DNA from: Bartonella ancashensis
Lineage (GTDB): Bacteria; Pseudomonadota; Alphaproteobacteria; Rhizobiales; Rhizobiaceae
Assembly: GCF_001281405.1 (NCBI RefSeq)
Contig: NZ_CP010401.1
Span: 1,403,696-1,467,695 of the forward strand
DNA length: 64,000 nucleotides
Direction of reading: 5' to 3'
Shown here: positions 43,814-57,800 of the stretch, one piece after another
Layout: every line of letters starts with the position of its first letter
Numbering within the stretch: position 1 is the stretch's first letter
Notes under the pieces: generated by a model
Databases searched by the model: none
What the model saw: the letters and a program-made list of their open reading frames with translations, nothing else
Told to the model about the DNA's origin: nothing
Translations under genes and position numbers: made by a program

Positions 43814-45078
43814 GGCCTAACTTGTCCATTTCCTCTTACATGATACTGAAATGATGTCAGCTGCTCAACACCTATCGGACCACGTGCATGCATTTTACCC
43901 GTTGCAATACCAATTTCTGCTCCAAAACCAAATTCTCCTCCATCTGCGAATTGTGTAGATGCATTGTGAAGCAAAATAGCCGAATCTAAACGACTAAAAA
44001 ATAAATCAACAACCTTCATATCCTCAGCAATGATTGATTCCGTATGTCCTGATGAATAACGTTCAATATGCTTAACTGCTTCTTCAATCCCTTCTACTGT
44101 TTTGACAGACAAAATTGCATCGAGATATTCCTGAGACCAATCTTCTTCACATGCAAGTGAGATTGTTGGCATAAGTGAAACAATATCCTCTGTTGCACGA
44201 ATCTCACATCCATTTTCCTGCAACGCAATCAGAACAGGAAGAAATTTTTTTAACGCCTTACGATCAATTAAAACCGTCTCAACAGCCCCACATACACCCG
44301 TTCGACGTAATTTTGCATTGAGGACAATGTCGCGTGCCATATCCACCTCTGCCGATTGGTCAATATAAATATGACAAAGACCCTCTAAATGTGCAAAAAC
44401 AGGAACACGCGCGTCAGATTGAACACGTGAAACAAGACCTTTTCCTCCACGGGGAATGATAACATCAATTGTGCCATCTAATCCCTTTAGCATCTCTCCA
44501 ACAGCGCTACGATCAGTAGTTCCAACCATTTGAACAGCATCTACTGGGATACCAGCTTTTTCTAAACCGATAACTAAAGCAGCATGAAGAGCATGTGCAG
44601 AATGAAAACTATCTGAACCACCACGCAAAATAGAGGCGTTACCAGATTTTAGGCATAAAGCACTTGCATCCACTGTAACATTTGGCCGACTTTCATAAAT
44701 TACACCGATAACGCCAAGGGGTGTCCGCACACGGCGTATATGAAGCCCATTTGGACGCACCCACTCATCCATAACCTGTCCGACAGGATCAGGCAAACAC
44801 GCAATTTGATGAACACTTTTTACTATTGCAGACAAACGCGACTGATCCAATTTTAGACGATCAACCATCGCTGCTTTCATCTTATTTTGAGCGGCTCTTA
44901 CCAAATCTTCACTGTTTGCACGCAAAATGTTATCTGATTGAGCTTCTAAACTCAAAGCTACCATTTCTAACGCATATTTTTTTTGTTCCGCAGAAATATT
45001 CGCAAGCACCAAAGAAGCATCACGTGCTTTCTTCCCGATAACCTTCATATTCTCTTCTAAAGTCATGCTATCATCCAT
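43810..45078 (-). CDS. proA: Gamma-glutamyl phosphate reductase ProA
   Basis: ProA reduces gamma-glutamyl phosphate in the second step of proline synthesis. The 422-residue aldehyde-dehydrogenase-fold protein has [34 protein letters not shown] and the catalytic cysteine region [15 protein letters not shown]. It ends in the family tail [20 protein letters not shown]. It follows proB by 28 bp and overlaps the nadD start by four bases. ATGs at 45066 and 45048 are alternative starts. Confidence 0.95.
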   Translation of the reverse strand: MDDSMTLEENMKVIGKKARDASLVLANISAEQKKYALEMVALSLEAQSDNILRANSEDLVRAAQNKMKAAMVDRLKLDQSRLSAIVKSVHQIACLPDPVGQVMDEWVRPNGLHIRRVRTPLGVIGVIYESRPNVTVDASALCLKSGNASILRGGSDSFHSAHALHAALVIGLEKAGIPVDAVQMVGTTDRSAVGEMLKGLDGTIDVIIPRGGKGLVSRVQSDARVPVFAHLEGLCHIYIDQSAEVDMARDIVLNAKLRRTGVCGAVETVLIDRKALKKFLPVLIALQENGCEIRATEDIVSLMPTISLACEEDWSQEYLDAILSVKTVEGIEEAVKHIERYSSGHTESIIAEDMKVVDLFFSRLDSAILLHNASTQFADGGEFGFGAEIGIATGKMHARGPIGVEQLTSFQYHVRGNGQVRP

Positions 45079-45106
45079 TTCTCTAAAAATAGAAAAAATA
45101 TCTCTC

Positions 45107-46246
45107 TCAAACCGAGTTGGTCAGCTCGTACAAAACCATATCATCCCGATGTACAACCGCAGAACGCGACTCATAACCCAAAATATGTCCTATTTCCTCA
45201 CTTTTACACCCTATGATACGTACAACCTCATCTTTGTTGTAACTCACCAAGCCACGAGCAACTTCAACTTCATTTTCGTCAATAATTCTCACGGTATCTC
45301 CACGAGAAAATATTCCTTTAACCTCCGTAATACCTACAGCCAATAACGATTTGCCAGCTTGAAGTGCTTTTATCGCCCCTTGGTCAATAATCAAAGTACC
45401 AGATGGTTCTAAATAACCAGAAATCCAAGTTTTCCAAGCAGTTGTTGGCTTTTCACTAGGAGCAAAAAAACTACAGCGCTCTCCCTTATCAATCGCAGAA
45501 AGGGGATTCATACGTTTTCCTGAAGTAATAATCATGGCTATACCTGCTGAATGAGCTATTTTTCCAGCATCCAATTTTGTCTTCATTCCACCTCGCGAAA
45601 GCTCTGAAGCAGCAACTCCTGCCATTTTTTCAATATCACTTGTGATAGATGAAATAAAAGGGACAAATTCTGCGTCTGGATCCAAATGGGGAGAACTCGT
45701 ATAAAGACCATCAATATCTGACAAAAGTATCAGAAGATCTGAATTCATCATTGTTGCAACGCGGGCAGCGAGGCGGTCATTGTCACCATAACGAATTTCA
45801 CTTGTAGCAACAGTATCATTTTCGTTAATGACAGGAATTGCTTCAAAATGCAAAAGTACATTTATAGTTGCACGTGCATTAAGATAACGTCGACGCTCTT
45901 CCGTATCTAAAAGTGTAAGCAAAATCTGCCCACTCCTTAACCCATGCAAAGCAAGAGCTTCAGAATAAGCTTTGGCAAGCTCAATTTGGCCCAATGCTGC
46001 ACATGCTTGACTTTCTTCCAATCTCAAAGTTCTCCTACGGAGACACAGGGCCGTTCGTCCTAATGCAATAGCACCGGAGGATACTAGTAAAACTTCTACT
46101 CCCTTCTTGTGTAAGGTAGCAACATCACTTACTAAACTCTTCAGCCATTCAGTTCGTAAACCTGCCTGAGGATCTACCAAAAGCACAGAACCAACTTTAA
46201 CGACGATACGTTTATATTTTTCAAGCTTTTGTAATCCAATTGTCAT
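45107..46246 (-). CDS. proB: Glutamate 5-kinase ProB
   Basis: ProB phosphorylates glutamate, committing it to proline. The amino-acid kinase domain begins [15 protein letters not shown] and contains [32 protein letters not shown] and [14 protein letters not shown]-terminal PUA domain follows ([20 protein letters not shown] onward). I place the start at an ATG at 46246; in-frame ATGs at 46264 and 46276 would overlap the end of obgE. The product is then 379 residues. The obgE-proB-proA order is typical of Rhizobiales. Confidence 0.94.
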   Translation of the reverse strand: MTIGLQKLEKYKRIVVKVGSVLLVDPQAGLRTEWLKSLVSDVATLHKKGVEVLLVSSGAIALGRTALCLRRRTLRLEESQACAALGQIELAKAYSEALALHGLRSGQILLTLLDTEERRRYLNARATINVLLHFEAIPVINENDTVATSEIRYGDNDRLAARVATMMNSDLLILLSDIDGLYTSSPHLDPDAEFVPFISSITSDIEKMAGVAASELSRGGMKTKLDAGKIAHSAGIAMIITSGKRMNPLSAIDKGERCSFFAPSEKPTTAWKTWISGYLEPSGTLIIDQGAIKALQAGKSLLAVGITEVKGIFSRGDTVRIIDENEVEVARGLVSYNKDEVVRIIGCKSEEIGHILGYESRSAVVHRDDMVLYELTNSV

Positions 46247-46250
46247 ACAA

Positions 46251-47315
<1,065 letters not shown>

Positions 47316-47436
47316 CTAGTCGTAACAGTTTTTTACCATTTAAAAAGAAAAACCACATACGACATCATTGATAACTTTGATATTCCGATATTTTAATTGC
47401 TTAACTTCTTTCCCTTTTCAAAAATAGAAATCACCA

Positions 47437-48159
47437 TTACACACCTTTTTCCCCTTTAAACTGAAGTGCCAAAATATAAAGCTCAACAGATTCAGCTCTG
47501 CTAGAGGGAGGTTTTACGTGATGTACTTTCTTGAAGTTCTGTTTCAAAGTTGCAAGAAGAGCACTCTCCGCTCCTCCCTGAAAGGTCTTTGCTAAAAAAT
47601 GTCCACCAGGCTTAAGAACCGAAATAGCAAAATAAGCAGCAGCCTCGCATAAATGAATTGTCTTCAAGTGATCTGTATAACGATGACCTGTCGTTGGTGC
47701 AGCCATATCAGAAAGTATAACATCTGGCTTTTCTTTTAAAACACTCATTAATTGCTGCTCAGCCTCCTCATGAAAAAAATCCATTTCCAATGCCACAACT
47801 CCTGGAAGTGGATCCATATGCAAATAATCAATACCAACCACACTGGGAGCATGGTTATTAGATCCCACTATCTGTACAGCTACTTGACACCACCCTCCAG
47901 GTACAGCGCCCAAATCAATGATTTTTTGACCTTTTTTTAGAATCTTATAGCGATTATTAATTTCAATTAATTTATAAGCAGCACGCGAACGGTAACCATC
48001 AATTTTTGACTGATGAACATAGGGATCATTTAAGTGCCTCTCCAACCACCGCCGTGACGACGCCTTAATAGTACCAGCTTTCTTCTTAACCCGTTGATAC
48101 AGCTCATGAGAGCCTGCACCACCACGTCCACCTCGCGCTGTTTTTGTTGTTTTTTTCAT
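47437..48159 (-). CDS. rlmE: 23S rRNA 2'-O-methyltransferase RlmE (FtsJ)
   Basis: RlmE methylates U2552 of 23S rRNA. The 240-residue protein has a basic N-terminus and the FtsJ domain starting [14 protein letters not shown], the SAM loop [17 protein letters not shown] and the K-D-K-E tetrad regions ([33 protein letters not shown]). Length matches Rhizobiales orthologues. It lies about 160 bp upstream of obgE on the same strand. Confidence 0.94.
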   Translation of the reverse strand: MKKTTKTARGGRGGAGSHELYQRVKKKAGTIKASSRRWLERHLNDPYVHQSKIDGYRSRAAYKLIEINNRYKILKKGQKIIDLGAVPGGWCQVAVQIVGSNNHAPSVVGIDYLHMDPLPGVVALEMDFFHEEAEQQLMSVLKEKPDVILSDMAAPTTGHRYTDHLKTIHLCEAAAYFAISVLKPGGHFLAKTFQGGAESALLATLKQNFKKVHHVKPPSSRAESVELYILALQFKGEKGV

Positions 48160-48889
48160 AATTACTCATAATTTCTATATTCTAACTATTGCAAATTCTT
48201 TAGACATTTTCCTCGGTGATAAAATCTACATCACATCAGTTTCACCCTAATTTTTTCTTCAGTCCGCAAACAGAATTCTTGATTATTAATCACACTACAC
48301 CTCTCACGACATAAAATTTACATAAATTAGCTAGGACAATCTTTTTCCTGCCTAATGAAAAAATATTCTACATTTTATTCTTAACAACGATAACCTTTTT
48401 GACCACGGAAAAACACACCATGTTCAGATATCATTCGCTTGATTCTAGTCATCATATTTTTAGATAAAGCTCACTCGCTACTAAAATCACAATTAACTCA
48501 AAAACCTCTGAAAACAATTTCGAAGTGATGTCATTGTGACATAATCATTTCAAAAGACACCATTTTTTTAAAATATGTGGCCAATATATCCTCATCAAAA
48601 AAGAAACAGTCTTAAACTATCATTGCTAAATACAAAATTATAGCATTGTACCAAAAATGACAAAATAATAGGTAAACTAATCTTCTGTGCCGTCATAAAA
48701 ATATGATTGTATCAACTATGCACTTATGACCCATGTTGACAAACATATCATCTGCTCAAAAAAATGAGCTTCCAAATATCTAACCAATGCTTTTTAATTA
48801 AGGAAAAAACTACGCACTCAAAAAATACTATTCGTTTTTCTTACCGAAACAGCTGAGCAACGTAAAAAATAGAACATCTTATTCAAATT
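48160..48889. other. Non-coding region between rlmE and adhesin island
   Basis: 730 bp of AT-rich sequence marks the edge between housekeeping genes and the adhesin island. It should contain the rlmE promoter and the 3' end of the IalB-like transcript. I find no gene, tRNA or clear terminator. Confidence 0.4.
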
Positions 48890-49462
48890 TTATCGCTGCA
48901 AAGAAGTAAGCGCTTCTCTTAACCCTTTAAATGGAGCCATAAAGACGAATTTTTTCTCATCCTTAAGCTGATAAAAAATACGAACAGAACTTTCCTGCTC
49001 TATTAGTTGACTGAGAACTGGTTCTAATAAAATCTGCGCTAAACAAACTGTATCATCACACTGCGTATAATTGATAAAAATAGGTTCTTTCTTACCCTCT
49101 ATAAATAGTTGAATAGGAACATTTATATCAGCGTCTGGAAGCATCCGTAAAAGCATAACTGCTTGACCGCTCTTCGTTAATACAAGAGACCAACTAAAAA
49201 TCGTATGATCTTCTTCATCATGAATCGTCTGCGTCACATTGCACACCCCCTGTCCAAGTGACGGATTTTCATCACAAAGCAGAGTCCAATGATAAAACTG
49301 CATAATAACTCGGCGCACCTCCCCTGGTTCACCACTAGGAACAGATAACCGAGGAGGATGTACAGTGTAAACACAATTATCCTCATGAGCAAAACCTGCG
49401 TTACTTACTAACGAGGAAAAAATCAATAAACAGCCAAAAACAATATTATGAAATTTTATCAT
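48890..49462 (-). CDS. IalB-like secreted protein coupled to adhesin gene
   Basis: The 190-residue product starts MIKFHNIVFGCLLIFSSLVS, a signal peptide, and contains an IalB-type domain (WTLLCDENPSLGQGVCNVTQ, SGQAVMLLRMLPDADINVP, INYTQCDDTVCLAQIL, APFKGLREALTSLQ). Its ATG shares one base with the natural stop of the upstream adhesin (TAATG), so translation is probably coupled. In the sequence as given, a one-base shift in the adhesin makes both genes a single open frame ending at 48890; I annotate them separately because both ends then match their families. It is a paralogue of ialB and of the truncated copy at 60400-60690. Confidence 0.85.
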   Translation of the reverse strand: MIKFHNIVFGCLLIFSSLVSNAGFAHEDNCVYTVHPPRLSVPSGEPGEVRRVIMQFYHWTLLCDENPSLGQGVCNVTQTIHDEEDHTIFSWSLVLTKSGQAVMLLRMLPDADINVPIQLFIEGKKEPIFINYTQCDDTVCLAQILLEPVLSQLIEQESSVRIFYQLKDEKKFVFMAPFKGLREALTSLQR

Positions 49463-52400
49463 TAATTTAAAGTAACACTCAACCCTGCACCAATGCCCCA
49501 ATGCCGTCCAGTATTTGTCATAGAAAAAATTAGACCTTATTTTACCATCTTCTGATGTATAGCCAGCACCAAAAGCAAATGCTGACTGACTCCGCCAGAG
49601 GCCACTCCCAAACGCAATACTGAGCGCTCCAGGTGTATCGTCATAACGCAAATTAGCAACAGCCAAACCGATCGCAGCAGATTGTCGTGCTTCCTTTTTT
49701 GCATCTTCAACAGCATAACTTAAAGTATCAAATCTCATATCAGTGTATTTCTTTGATTCCTCAAGCACAATCTCCGTCTGTTCCTTAGTGTATTCATACA
49801 GCTGGCCACCATTAATTGCTTGTTTTGAACCTTCTTCGATTTTGCCATCAGCTACATTGTCAATTAAAACAGGTTTTCCCTCATCACCACCCTGTAGAGT
49901 AATACTGTTAGTTTTTTTGCCATTCTCATCTTTATCATAAACAACAGCAGCACCGTTATTCGCGCCATCAATTGAATTTTCAAGATCATTTATCTTATTC
50001 TCAAGATCATTCTTAACATCCCAAAGCTGACCACCATTGACAGCATCTTTTGAACCTTCTTCAACCTTACCATCAGCTACATTTACGATAGAACTAGGTT
50101 TCCCACCATGACTAGCATCATATGCACCTTCTTTTTCATTCCAATTTAGAGAATTATTATTCCCACCATGACCTTGTTCAAGATCATTAATACGATTATT
50201 AAGTCCTGCTATAGTTTCGTTCATGCCATTAAAAGCATCTCCAACATTATTATAGGACTTCCTTGAAGAAAGAGAACCATCAGCTAGAAATTGAATGACA
50301 TTAAAGACAGGATTGGTCCACCGTTCGTTATTAAACTCAGCACCACCACCAAAATAAGAAGCAAGCTGTTTATTTAAAGAATATAATTGGTTCCCTGTGA
50401 TGGCTTCTGTTGATTGATCGGTAATACTTCCATCCAAAAGGAACTTAAGTTTACTTTTTTTGTTTTCATCACCTTCCCTATGAAGAGCGACAAATGCGCC
50501 ATCTTTTTCGCTCCATACCAGCGCATTTTCTCCAACTTTAGAGACATCATTCTTAATCTGTGTCAACGATAGATCAACACCTGAAAAAGCAGCTGCTACA
50601 TTATGGTAATCACTGCCTTGGATCGTAAAAGTCGGTGCTGTATTTGCTCCACCATTGACACCAATAACGGCACCACCACCAAAATAATTTTCTACCGACT
50701 TATTTATGCTGTGAATCTGACGACCCGTGACAACATAATTCGATTTCTCATCAATCTGACCATCTGCTACATTCGCAATTAATGCAAGCTTTCCACCGTG
50801 ACTAGCATCATACGCTCCTAAAGGCTTTCCTGTATTGGGATCCGTAGGCCCTATATCTTTATTCCAACTTAAAGCATTATCATTCTCACCTTGTGTAATA
50901 CCAGCAAGATCTTTTTTAATCTGTGCAAGTGATAAATCAACACCTGAAAAAGCAGCTGAAACATTACGATAATCCGTGCCTTGAATCGTAAAAGTCGGTG
51001 CTGTATTTGCTCCACCATTGACACCAATAACGGCACCACCACCAAAATAATTTTCTACCGACTTATTTATGCTGTGAATCTGACGACCCGTGACAACATA
51101 ATTCGATTTCTCATCAATCTGACCATCTGCTACATTCGTAATTAATGCAAGTTTTCCACCGTGACTAGCATCATACGCTCCTAAAGGCTTTCCTGTGCTA
51201 GGATCCGTAGGCCCTATATCTTTATTCCAACTTAAAGCATTATCATTCCCACCTTGTGTAATACCGGCAAGATCTTTTTTAATCTGTGTCAACGATAGAT
51301 CAACACCTGAAAAAGCAGCTGAAACATTACGATAATCCGTGCCTTGGATCGTAAAAGTCGGTGCTGTATTTGCTCCACCATTCACACCAATAACGGCACC
51401 ACCACCAAAATAATCTTCCACTGACTTATTTATGCTGTGAATCTGACGACCCGTGACAACATAATTCGATTTCTCATCAATCTGACCATCTGCTACATTC
51501 GCAATTAATGCAAGCTTTCCACCGTGACTAGCATCATACGCTCCTAAAGGTTTTCCTGTGCTAGGATCCGTAAGCCCTATATCTTTATTCCAACTTAAAG
51601 CATTATCATTCTCACCCTGTGTAATACCAGCAAGATCTTTTTTAATCTGTGTCAACGATAGATCAACACCTGAAAAAGCAGCTGAAACATTACGATAATC
51701 CGTGCCTTGGATCGTAAAAGTCGGTGCTGTATTTGCTCCACCATTGACACCAATAACGGCACCACCACCAAAATAATTTTCTACCGACTTATTTATGCTG
51801 TGAATCTGACGACCCGTGACAACATAATTCGATTTCTCATCAATCTGACCATCTGCTACATTCGCAATCAATGCAAGTTTTCCACCGTGACTAGCATCAT
51901 ACGCTCCTAAAGGCTTTCCTGTGCTAGGATCCGTAAGCCCTATATCTTTATTCCAACTTAAAGCATTATCATTCTCACCCTGTGTAATACCGGCAAGATC
52001 TTTTTTAATCTGTGCAAGTGATAAATCAACACCTGAAAAAGCAGCTGAAACGTTACGATAATCCGTGCCTTGAATCGTAAAAGTCGGTGCTGTATTTGCT
52101 CCACCATTGACACCAATAACGGCACCACCACCAAAATAATTTTCTACCGACTTATTTATGCTGTGAATCTGACGACCCGTGACAACATAATTCGATTTCT
52201 CATCAATCTGACCATCTGCTACATTCGTAATTAATGCAAGTTTTCCACCGTGACTAGCATCATACGCTCCTAAAGGCTTTCCTGTGCTAGGATCCGTAGG
52301 CCCTATATCTTTATTCCAACTTAAAGCATTATCATTCCCACCTTGTGTAATACCGGCAAGATCTTTTTTAATCTGTGTCAACGATAGATCAACACCTGAA

Positions 52401-54265
52401 AAAGCAGCTGAAACATTACGATAATCCGTGCCTTGGATCGTAAAAGTCGGTGCTGTATTTGCTCCACCATTCACACCAATAACGGCACCACCACCAAAAT
52501 AATCTTCCACTGACTTATTTATGCTGTGAATCTGACGACCCGTGACAACATAATTCGATTTCTCATCAATCTGACCATCTGCTACATTCGCAATCAATGC
52601 AAGCTTTCCACCGTGACTAGCATCATACGCTCCTAAAGGCTTTCCTGTGCTAGGATCCGTAAGCCCTATATCTTTATTCCAACTTAAAGCATTATCATTC
52701 CCACCTTGTGTAATACCGGCAAGATCTTTTTTAATCTGTGCAAGTGATAAATCAACACCTGAAAAAGCAGCTGAAACGTTACGATAATTCGTGCCTTGGA
52801 TCTTAAAAATTGGTGCTGTATTTGCTCCACCATTGACACCAATAACGGCACCACCACCAAAATAATTTTCTACCGCCTTATTTATATTAAAAATCTGACT
52901 GCCTGTCATAGCATGATCTGATGACGCATTAATTTGGCCTTCCTTAACCCCTCTAAGTATCCGCTTCATGCCATTACTGTGACCAATAGTTATCGAGGTA
53001 ACGCGCCCTATATTTACCCCAGCCCAACCGATAGCAAGTTCAGACCCTCCAACACCAGCATCCGCACGAAATCTAATGTAGCTTTCTACCTCCTGCTTAA
53101 ATGCACTCAATTGGAACATATTTACTGCATCGTTATCAGCAATACCATTTTGAACCCCTCTAAGTATCCGCTTAGTGCCATTACTATGACCTATGTTTAT
53201 CAAGTTAACACGTCCTGCATCTACCCCAGAAAAACCAATAGAAATTTCAGAGCCCCCATTTATACCACCCCCCTTACGAAAACTAAAAAAATTGTTATCT
53301 TCTGTCCACTGTCTTAACGCTTTTAGCTGTGCCACATTTACTGCTTCATTATCCTCGCGACCAGCTGCTACCCCAGTTATTTGTCGCGAAGTTCCATTCG
53401 CTGTATTTCCAATACCAAGTTCACCGTGTGAACTTTTCCAATACTGATCATTCTTAGTTGAAATAGTATTGGTTATGGGATCGTAACCATAAACACCAGG
53501 TCCACGAATAGCTTGAGACTCATAGCCTAAAGCAACAGACCCCATTCCAAGAGCCTTGCTATAAACACCTATACACATTACGTTGCTAGAACCTGTACAT
53601 AATAAATCATTAACACTTCTACTATTGGCAGATTGTAATCTCAAAGCCTCATCATGAAAATCAGCTACATGAAGAGAGACATCATCACGGTTATCATTAT
53701 TCCTATTTCTCACAATAGAAATTAACGTAGTAGGATCACTGCCTACAGTACTAATAATTAACCTGTCATCACCTTTTTGATGCGTTTCCTCTTCCCCTTC
53801 TTCCGTTTTTATTACATTTTTATAATCACGAATACGCTCTTTTTCTTCACCCTGTAATGCATTTGGATACACTGCATCCACTGTTGCATCCTCTTCACGA
53901 CTTACTGTAGAAGCTGTCATTTTCCACGATTTACTCCTCCTAACACCACTGGGAAAAAATAGATTAATTCCCCTTACATCATCACCTTCCTGTGTACGAT
54001 CAAAAATTATAGAAGCATCATACCCCTCATTATTGCTGGATATTTTTGAAATAAATTTATTTTTCTCATGAGGAATTTCATTAAAAGTTTCTAACATTTC
54101 TACATTTTTTTCCGCGGTAGCAAAACCATCTGCAATGGTTGGGGATCCATTGAGCAAAAGTGTTACCATTGTAGTCCCGAATACAGTGGCCTTCAAAAGA
54201 GGTAGACGGTCAACAGGGAAAATATCTTTTGATTTGTTTGCTTTTAATATCGAAAGGATCTTCAT
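49462..54265 (-). CDS. Large BadA/Vomp-type trimeric autotransporter adhesin, anchor frameshifted at a T6 run
   Basis: About 1600 residues. GGAGG precedes the ATG at 54265. A long signal sequence (about 1-46) is followed by a BadA-like head and neck (VALGYESQAIRGPGVYGYDP, WKSSHGELGIGNTA, RQITGVAAG, NEAVNVAQLKALR) at about 235-320. The stalk includes a tandem array of near-identical 121-residue units, more neck modules (AVNGGQLWDV) and coiled coil. The YadA anchor starts near 1510 (IGLAVANLRYDDTPGALSIA, FGSGLWRSQSAFAFGAGYTS). After GKIRSNF the frame is wrong: removing one T from T6 (49524-49529) restores MTNTGRHWGIGAGLSVTLN and a stop at 49462. As written, the frame instead runs through the IalB-like gene. 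Adhesins of this family bind host matrix. Confidence 0.88.
50540..52900 (-). repeat. 363-bp in-phase tandem repeat array inside adhesin stalk
   Basis: The marker GCTCCACCATT recurs at 50646, 51009, 51372, 51735, 52098, 52461 and 52824, each exactly 363 bp apart (121 codons). Each unit encodes a membrane-distal stalk module starting GGGAVIGVNGGANTAPTF and including FSGVDLSL, GAYDASHGGKLALI and VVTGRQIHSINKSVE. Units are nearly identical at DNA level; the outermost copies are the most divergent. The array can expand or contract without breaking the frame. Confidence 0.93.
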
Positions 54266-54899
54266 TGTTCCTCCGGGGTTAGCAATGTGTGCTGTAAAAG
54301 TAGGGTTGCATGGTTAAGCAGAATTTCATGGAAATTCTAATGAATAGTGGCGCAGAAATTCGCAATTCCGATGCTGGATTTGTTGTTACATCGGTTTCTT
54401 GCAAGGTAATTCTGATATTATTGAGGATTATTGCTCATTGGATTAGGGGAATGCAGGAAGATTTCTTGTGTTCTTTGTAAATTTCCCGTTGCCATTTTCC
54501 TAGAAGAAGCTTTCCTTTAGGATTTTTTCGACACAACCGGGCGAACAGCCACCACCAGCCCTAGGAGACATGCGCTTCTTGAAAAAGCGACTTCTCCTAC
54601 CAGATCTCTTAGAGCTAAGATATAATGCAGAGCTTACTGTACAGCATCACAATTCCCCCTTCAGGATACAGGCAGCCTTTCCACAAAAAAGGCATCTCCC
54701 ACCCTTATAGAGGAGATCCGGAAAATAGCAAGAAAAAAATAATTCCCGTTATTATAAAGCAAGTTACAAATTGCCACTCACAGGTATTTGTTCTCCTACA
54801 ACTCAAATGGAGGAGAACTCTCTTAACCGTATCCCCAAATAGATTAGAATTTAGTGAATATTACGCATAACATATTTCTGAAATTGTAGAATATTTAAG
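54266..54899. other. Spacer between two adhesin genes
   Basis: About 630 bp separates the second and first adhesin genes on the minus strand. It should hold a promoter for the large adhesin. I see no gene or RNA; short frames here have no features. Confidence 0.4.
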
Positions 54900-57800
54900 T
54901 CAATTCAAAGTGATGCTTAATCCAGCACCTATACCCCAATACCCTCCAGCACTTGTTGCTGAAAAATTAGAAAGAATGTTCCCATCTTCAGATGTATACC
55001 CAGTACCAAAAGAAAGCGCTGATTGACTGCGCCACAGACCACTTCCAAACGCAACGCTTAATTTACCCGGGGTATCATTATAACGCAAATTGGATACAGC
55101 CAAACTGATTGCAGCAGCCTGTCTTGCTTCTTTTGTTGCGTTTTCAATACCATAATTTAAAGTATTAAATTTCATATCAGTGTAATCTTTAGCTCGAGAA
55201 ACTGCCTCGTTTATTACATTCTTTACTTTTTTATCCGTATATTTTTTTGCTTTATCAAAGATAATTTCCACTTGTTCTTGAGCATAATCATGTAATTGTC
55301 CACCATTAATTGCTTGTTTTGAACCATTTTCAATTTTACCATCGGCAACATTATCAATAACAACAGGTTCGCTTTCATTACCGCCTTTTAAGGTAATTGT
55401 GTTCGTTTTCTTACCATTTCCATCTTTATCGTAGTTAACACTACCATCCTTGGCTACAACATCTTTTATGATATCTTTCATATCATCGACAGAATTTCCT
55501 ATATCACTCAGTTTATCGTTAAAATCATTTACCTTATCTTCAAGGTTATTAACTTGATTTTGAACTTTTTTAATATCATCCTTAGCTTCCCAGAGCTGGC
55601 CACCGTTAACTGCATCCTTTGACCCCTCTGTAATCTTACCATCGGCTACGTTTGTAATTACACTCGGTTTATCCTTATAACTAGCATCGTAAGATTCTGT
55701 CTCTTTATTCCAGTTTAAGGCACTTTGGCCTGTTTCTTGCTCGACCCCAGAAAGGCGATCATTAACATCTGCTACAGCTTTACTAATACCATCAAAGGCG
55801 TCAGAGACATTATTGTAGATTTTATTTGTAGAACGAGAACCATTACCAGAAAACTGAATAACATTAAAACTAGGAGCTAACCACTGTCCATTATCATATC
55901 CAGCACCACCACCAAAATAAGAAGCAAGTTGATTATTCATCATATAAAGCTGATGTCCTGTAATAGCTTCTGTGGAAGCTTCAGAAACATCTCCATCTAA
56001 AAGAAACTTCAATTTACTCTTTTTTTGTTTTTTGCCTTCTCCCTCAGCATGAAGCGCAACAAAAGCATCCTCACTATCACTCCACAATAAAACACGCTGT
56101 TGAATATCATCAGTAATATGGGTTTTAATATTTGTAAAAAACTGATCAATCCCAACAAAAGCGGAACCAACATCACGGTATGTTTGGCCCTGAATCTCAT
56201 ATGTTGGAGCAATACCATTCGATATATCTCCATTACCACCTAAATACTGGGATAAGTTACCCTCAGTCTTCCAAAGCTGAGCACCATTAACTGCTTCAGT
56301 TGAAAACTGAGAGATCGTTCCCGACTTTACACCAGAAAGTATTCGTTTATCACCATTACTTGCTGCGACACTAATCAGATCAGTTTCAACATCCTGACCA
56401 ATAGAAATGTAAGATGGTTTTTTATCTTCCACAATTTTTACGCTTCCTGGATGATACTGAACTAAAAGATCCTTAGCACTGCTCATGTTAAGGATCTTTT
56501 CATAAAGATCCGTAAAAGAACCATCAATTCCAACAAAAGCAGCACCAATATCACGATATGTTTTACCTTGAATCTTATACATCGGAGCAATATTACTCGA
56601 AATATCTGCGCTACCACCTAAATATTGCGATATATTCTTCATAGAATTTTTCATATCAACTTCAAGACTTGCTGTATAATTTTTAACAGTCACTATATCG
56701 ACAACTGCAGCATTGACACTTGTCTCCAATGTTTTAACCTTTTCATTAGTTACCCAAAGCTGTTTTCCTGTTACGGCATGATCTGAAGTCTCAGAAAGAC
56801 TAGCGTCTCTAACACCCCTAATTGTTCTTTTTACTCCATCCTTAGTACCAACATTCATCACGCCAGTGTAATCGGGAATATCCCAAGCAATGGCAATTTC
56901 GTTATATCCAAAAAAATTCGCATGTTTACGAAACTGAATCAAGCTACTCGTATCTTTTCCTACCATCCAATCTCTTAATGCTTTCAGCTGTGCAACGTTG
57001 ACCGCTTCATTATCTTGACGACCAGCTGCTACCCCTGTAATCTGTCGAGAGACCTTATAGTTCATATTACCAATACCTATTTCACCATACGTACTCTTCC
57101 AGATATAATCATTTGTGGTTGAAACATTACCTGTCACAGGGTCATAACCAGCAACATTAGGACCACGAATAGCTTCAGATTCATAACCTAAAGCGACAGA
57201 GCCCATACCTTCTGCACGGCTGTAAACACCAATACACATTACGTTATTAGAATTAGCGCACAATAAACTTTCAACGTTTTTGCTACCAATAGCGCCAGCT
57301 TTGCTATAAAATCCATCATCAAAATAATTATAAACGCCTGTAGAAAAATCTAAATCACTGCGATTTTTCTTAACTTCCAAAGCAATTCTTTGAGCAACAA
57401 GGTCGTTATTTGAAATACTAACTAAATTTTTTTCCCCTTCCTGATTTTTTTCTTTAGCTAAATTTTCTAACTCATGCACGTCCTGCTCTTTATTGTCTTC
57501 CAATTCCCTTAACCACATAATGGCTGCTGCATTATCTAGGCGTTTAGGTACAACTGATATCATATGCTGTACAGTCTTATTTTTTCTACCACCAATACTT
57601 ATTTTACCAGCAGAATTTTCTTGCACTCTTTTGTAAATTTCTGAAATATCACCACTCTTATAGTCATGGTAATTTGCAATGTTAATACCATCAAAATAGG
57701 GATGATAATACAAACTAATAAATGGCAAATAACCATTTCTCATGTTAACCTTGTCATCAAAATACATAACAACATTTAGCGTGCTATTGCCGATAGAGTA

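Noticed and set aside
50540..52900. Regular repeats as a CRISPR array
   Set aside because: The 363-bp units are coding, in phase with the adhesin and have no spacer structure.
52934..53317. Plus-strand frame opposite the large adhesin
   Set aside because: Shadow of the adhesin coding sequence, with internal repetition inherited from its neck modules.
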